From: Metopolophium dirhodum
Taxonomy: Eukaryota; Arthropoda; Insecta; Hemiptera; Aphididae
DNA: 64,000 bases
Reading direction: 5' to 3'
Assembly: GCF_019925205.1 (NCBI RefSeq)
Contig: NC_083564.1
Coordinates: 23,660,447 to 23,724,446 of the forward strand
The position numbers and the translations under genes are program-made. The notes beneath the pieces were generated by a model. That model was not told the DNA's origin, made no database searches, and saw only the letters and a program-made list of their open reading frames with translations. Positions 58,492 to 64,000 of this stretch are shown piece by piece; the stretch's first letter is position 1, and every line of letters starts with the position of its first letter.

Positions 58492-61400
58492 CACATCTAG
58501 TAGGCAGTAGCTTATAGTGTACAGCTCTATATTGACTATATCCAAAACAGAGCACGCTATAAAGGGGACCATACGTATACCTATACACATTTATATAATA
58601 ATTGAATAACATGTAATATATAATATTTGACGTTGTCAAATTTTGGCTTAATGATAATAATATATACTACAAGAAAATATTATGTTCGCCGACGGCCTCG
58701 CGTGGTGTGACTAAGCAAAACACCGTCTGCATTGTAATACACGCGACGCATAGACATTTTGTTTATAATATATATATCATCGATGATTTGGAACACTTCC
58801 AAAAGGATTTTATCGTCGCGTGCGCGGATACGTACCTATAGTATACCAATGATGCCGTATGCACAGGAGGTGGTGCCGTGCACTTTTAAACTTGAAAACA
58901 CACAGGGAGACCGCGCTGGTGGGTATAGGTAGGCGTTTACACACGTATAATTGTCTTGGCTGTTTGGCATGGACTTTAAACACATAAATTTTCCACGACG
59001 GAAAGACCAAAATATTTGGCATTCTGTTTTGCATTTTATTTATATATATATATATATATATAAACCTATATATTATCTCTGCGCGCGAGGCTTTGACCTC
59101 AAAATATTTCGAATACTTACGCGGTGGCCTTTTTGTAAAAATAAAAATAATAAAACACGCATATTTTAGAAAGCTTGAGATTTGCGTACCAACCATACAA
59201 ATCCACAGTGTACTTATATATATATATATACACACGAGTAAAAAATCGCGTTAGAAACACAAGCCGGTTGAATTGATATAAATTAGGTACCTAGAAATCG
59301 ATCATTTTCGTTCGATTGGGTTCCTTTTTTTTTCTCGCTTACTGCAGATTACAGTCATCGTTAATCAGCGAAAAATCTATATCGGTGGGCGCACTTAAAT
59401 TGCTACTCCCCGAGGAAATCGGCGAGAAAACAGTTATAAATACCGGGAGTGTAAAAAAAAAAAAAACACGACACCTACATCGGAATATCATCCTGACGCT
59501 TTCACCCGGCCGGAAAAGCCGGTCGATCGGAAACTGTGGGATGAAATATATTATTATCCGTCTCGTATAATCATTAACGCGAATAAAACAATTGGTAAAA
59601 AAAAAAAAAAAAACAAACATCCACCGACGTGTCCAAGTGTAACTAAAACAATTGGCATGACATATTTTCGGAAGACATTTTTTCAGAACAATAGACATTA
59701 TGCTATCAATGATACGGTATAATAATATTACATTATATATATATTTACAAATAATGTCATTTTTAACACATTGCAAGTTCTATAATATGACGCCTATAAT
59801 TATAATAATATAGTCATTGCGGTTATAGAAAAATAAAGTGAAAAGTAAAAATATCAGTTTATAAGAAAGGAGCATAAACGAATAGGACGTATATACATTG
59901 TTGTCTTGTAAAGTTTTTCAAAGCGTGGGTAGGTACTCATATACCATTATACAATGCATGGGATATGTACGGTTTTACGGTTTTTTTTTGTGTTTAAAAG
60001 ATAGGTATATATTTATCCACACAATAATTATATAGGTGTCCGGAGAGAAGTGCCGTCATCCCTCACCCGCGGGCATGGCAGGGGTGCCCACTAAAAAATC
60101 TGCCATAACCAAAACACGCGTGTTTAAACTTACAGTACCCCACGGTAAAAAAAAAAAAAGGTTAAATGGCCTATAAGTTGCCGCGGGTTAATTAATCAAA
60201 AAAAATATATATATCTGCATAGGTACCTAGGAGGGCTGTGCAGATAAAAAGGCAAATAAAAAAGTATTCCAAATTTTTTAGATTACTTATAGCGATTAAA
60301 TGTTTCTCCGAGTATGTATAATAATATATTCGCATATTAACGTTTGTGAGAAATTAAAATTGAAATTGTTTAGTTTAGTTTTAGTTTTGATTTATTTTTA
60401 TATATTTAAGAAATTGAAATAAATAAATCACATAATTAATATGATTAATTATTTTCAAATACAAAAATGATTTAACTCTCATGCACACGACAATATATTA
60501 TAACATATATTATGTTGTGCTGCATATCATATTATAATGTACCAATGGCAAACACGATCGTACATATAGTACCTACTTATATCATTAATTAATAATTTAT
60601 TACATACAATGGAGATTAAGAATACGCTATACATACTAATTCACTTTTATGTAAATGTAATATAATATGTTGTATATACGCGTATTATAACTACGTATAG
60701 TCGTAACTCGTGAGCATATTGTTTATACAATTATTAATTGTTGGCCATTATGTACTTAGTTCGTAATTTGTATAATAAAACTGCTAAATTAATACTAAAT
60801 AATGTACTCGAATCTTATATTATTCGCATCAACCGTGAGCATTTAAAATAAAATTAATTGTTTGGGCGCACCATTAGCACATTGTACGCCATGCATTTAT
60901 TGTGGGACTATAAATAACTGCATATTATAAAATCGAATAAAAGATACAAAATTGGAAAAACTGTCACATTTACAATTAACGTTAAATGTTGTCATTAAAT
61001 CGTTGGAAATTTCGGTTTTTAAAACAAATTAGTTACCTATAATGTTCTATACATATTATAACCAATCGATGTTGTAATGACGCAACAAGTCCTGCCAACA
61101 ATTTGTGTTTCCAAAGAAATCGGGCCAATTAAATACGTTTAAATCGCAAGGTATTATCGGTTGGCAGTTACCACTTACCGCCGTCTGAACTCTGAATTGA
61201 AAATAAAAAACACACCAATTGAAACTCATCGACCAATATTTATTTTAAATCGTCTGCAAAGTATAACACCGTATCAAAATATTTTAAATTATAACAAAAA
61301 AGTAAATTTTTTTAACTGTATACAGAAATAGTCACTAAAATCAAAAAACTACATAGGTTATAGATATAACAATCGACAACAAACAAGCGTTCTCACACTT

Positions 61401-64000
61401 TTTACCAGTTTTTTTGTTACTGTTAACATCCTGTATTTTTACTAACAACGCAAAAAATTTTAATTCTTTTCGCGTAAATATATGGGACTAGGTATCCGGT
61501 ATATTTTAATTTTATATTAATATGTCTGATTATTTCAGATTTGTGGTCAATATGATATTATTTGATTTTATGAAGATATAGAATATAATATAATACGTTA
61601 TTTATTAAATTCTCACTTTTCACTAAATCATAATTAAAAACGGATTGAACCATCAAGACATTAGAATCAATACTAATATAATTTTAATACACTTCCTGTG
61701 TAGTAGGTGCTTAAATGCAACTAAAAACAATTACTTAATTACTTGCTTTACAAAGTCATCATAGGTTATATTATGAAATAGTCTAAACATTAAAACGAAA
61801 TTGTTGGTTCACTGCGTTAATAGTTAAAATTTAAAATAACTATCAATCCTATTATGTGTATGGTATAGCATGTATTAAATACATATTGAATAATGTAAAG
61901 TTATCAACAAATAGACAAAAACATGCACTAGAATAAAAGTTATGAAAGTTATAAATGAATCAAAAAAATGTATTTATGTCGACTAGCGTTATTTATATTT
62001 TAACTAATTTTCAGAACCCAAAGTCAAAAACCAAATTTTACTTAAAATTAAGTATGGATAGTACATAAATATACGGTAATAATATATCTGTGCTTGCATC
62101 CTCCTACTACATGGCTAAATGCATAATAATTAATAATGTCTACCATAATTGTTTATTAAAAAAAAAAAAAAAAATAATAGAACTATAATCAATAATTCAT
62201 TATTAAATAAATGTATGCCCAGTGGTTAAGTAGTTCAATGCAATGCACATATTGTCTCTGCACAACACACGAGACAATACTGAATATAGAATAGAGAAAT
62301 TAACACGTGTCCTTCGCCTACTGCTGCAGTAGTAAACGCCCCCCCCCCCCCCCCCCACTCTAGTACAAGTTCGGTATCCCCTCTCTATAAACAGTTTAAT
62401 GTTGAACAACACAACGCAATCTATATGCCACCGAAGTAAACGTTGTAAAACGGTTTATGTTTTATCAACAAAAATATATTGGCGTTAAATTTGAATACAA
62501 CCAACAGTAGTATAATATGTATGTATATACGTCTTTATAGTGTGGAAATCAGGATTCGATAAAATTATAAACACCATCATATTATGATACATAGTTTTTG
62601 CTTTATTTAAATTGTAATTGTTATCAGTAAAGCACTTAGGCACCGGCCTGTTTTTTTTTTTAACATAAAACAATTAGGTATATCTACGGTATTAAATTAA
62701 GGACGAGATTAAGGATGAGTTTACAATTCAGATATTTAAATGAGATATGCATTATTATTTATACTGGAGATTCATAAAATAATACCTACATATATTTTTC
62801 GATTATTCTGAACAAATAATTTCCCAGATAATAGCCTAATCCATTGATTATAATTACAAGTATTTGTAGTGTTTTTTTATCAATGCTCGAATGTACCTAA
62901 ATAATTAAACATTAACTTTAAGTTAATTAGATAGGAACAAACTAAAACTTTTATGAGCAATTACGTATATAATTTATCATTTTAACTCTTTTTTTTTAAA
63001 AACTAATAATTCAAAATATTCAATTGGACAATATTGTACGGATATTAGATTGTAATTGTCCAATTTGGGCTTTACGCATTGTGTATAATTTTTATTTTAA
63101 AACATAATTGTTCAAAAACGGTGTTGTAATGTGTTTCAAAAAAAAAATGTTTATTATATTATTTTCTACAGTTACATATACGAACAAGCGTTAATTACTA
63201 TTTATTTTGTATTTATTATACGTAAAATTGTAAAGGCAACACTATACAATAATCACTAATCAGTCAAGTGTTATTAAGAGAAAAGCTATAGTTTACCTAA
63301 CGACTATATCTATATACGTAGGTAGTTATTAGTTTGTTAGTTATTCAAAGATTACTTAATTAAGGATTAATGTTACATACAAACGTGTAGTAGAACAATT
63401 TATGTTTTATAATTTATTAGAATAGACAGTTATATTTATAATTATACAACCCATACTTAACCATATAGCATGAAAAACAAGTCAAGTATATAATAATAGG
63501 TGCTGCTAAAAGCCAAAACAGAACTATTATGGTAAATCTTCAAATAAAATGTATTAAAATATCTAACTATAATTATTTAAACTTCAAAATTCGCCATACA
63601 TAGAATAGACAGACTATATGTAGTGTGTATATACCTGTATAACGTACCGTAACAAACAGTAAAAGTAAAATTACCGAAACTAATCATTTTGTGTGTGACG
63701 ACAACTGTGGCAAATATTTTTGATGATGCTGTATAAATAATTAATTAGGTCAAATAAATTAATTAATCATCGTTAATAATATCGTGTCGCGTCAGTTTTA
63801 TCTACCTTAAAATTGTGAAACTTTCACAGTCAATTATTCTGAAATGATGACATAGAAGTATAGAACTATAGAAATAGAAGAGTATACATGTAGAGTATTT
63901 ATATATTTTATTATGTATCTAAACAATATCATGTGCGATGTGATGTTTTGTTGTTGGATTTATTGGCATTTAGTTAGAAGTGCTTATATACATTTTTTGA
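58492..64000. other. Intergenic stretch to the right edge, no gene supported
   Basis: AT-rich sequence with (TA)n at 59,041-59,062 and an 18-C run at 62,339-62,356. A GC-richer patch at 59,340-59,450 could be an exon on either strand: after a good acceptor (TTACTGCAG) the plus strand reads LQSSLISEKSISVGALKLLL. No partner exon was found. The last 1 kb shows nothing. Confidence 0.4.

Noticed and set aside
58810..59235. 141-codon minus-strand frame
   Set aside because: Translation is driven by (TA)n giving IYIYIY runs, with no domain.

Overview
The window is nuclear DNA from an insect, most probably an aphid or a close hemipteran relative. It is very AT-rich, with islands of CpG-rich coding sequence. 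Genes are split by GT-AG introns of 77 bases to about 6 kb. All three complete or nearly complete genes belong to animal families (a CPAP1 chitin-binding cuticle protein, a multi-Tudor germline protein, a VGLL4/Tgi Hippo cofactor). Several interspersed repeats look like families common in aphid genomes; that attribution is from memory and was not searched. No prokaryotic features, CRISPR arrays, rRNA or convincing tRNA genes were seen.

Layout. 1-19,900 is nearly gene-free. It holds two DNA-transposon-like elements with inverted ends (1632-1977, 4727-5136), a 1.6 kb repeat containing two ~546 bp units (about 10.5-12.2 kb), CpG-rich patches that may be promoters, and one orphan signal-peptide exon on the minus strand (3178-3253) whose gene would continue off the left edge. 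20,090-25,957 (minus) is a three-exon gene for a 200-aa secreted protein with one type-2 chitin-binding domain. 26,899-45,716 (plus) is a 22-exon gene with a coiled-coil N-terminus and five Tudor domains, matching the RNF17/Qin (Kumo) family of piRNA-pathway scaffolds. The exon that should carry the start and RING finger was not found. Its introns are full of transposon copies: a Merlin element with terminal repeats, target duplication and a decayed transposase; a 1286 bp hAT-type element with a tiny retro-insertion nested inside; two short MITEs; and two long hairpins. 46,539-54,004 (minus) is a four-exon Tgi/VGLL4 gene with two TDU motifs, convergent with the Tudor gene and almost touching it at the 3' ends. 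54.0-64.0 kb holds a CpG-rich block (likely the Tgi promoter), microsatellites, one more ~770 bp terminal-repeat element and no supportable gene.

The genes serve unrelated processes: cuticle assembly, germline transposon control and Hippo growth control. The most notable points are (1) a 17-A run that shifts the frame inside the third Tudor domain, (2) a predicted 10-nt microexon with a possible alternative 3' end, (3) strong base-composition differences between exons of the Tudor gene plus two in-frame tandem repeats in its linkers, and (4) the density of datable transposon insertions inside a gene whose family represses transposons. I did not find a clearly new biological system. Exon limits come from reading frames and splice sites, not from transcripts.
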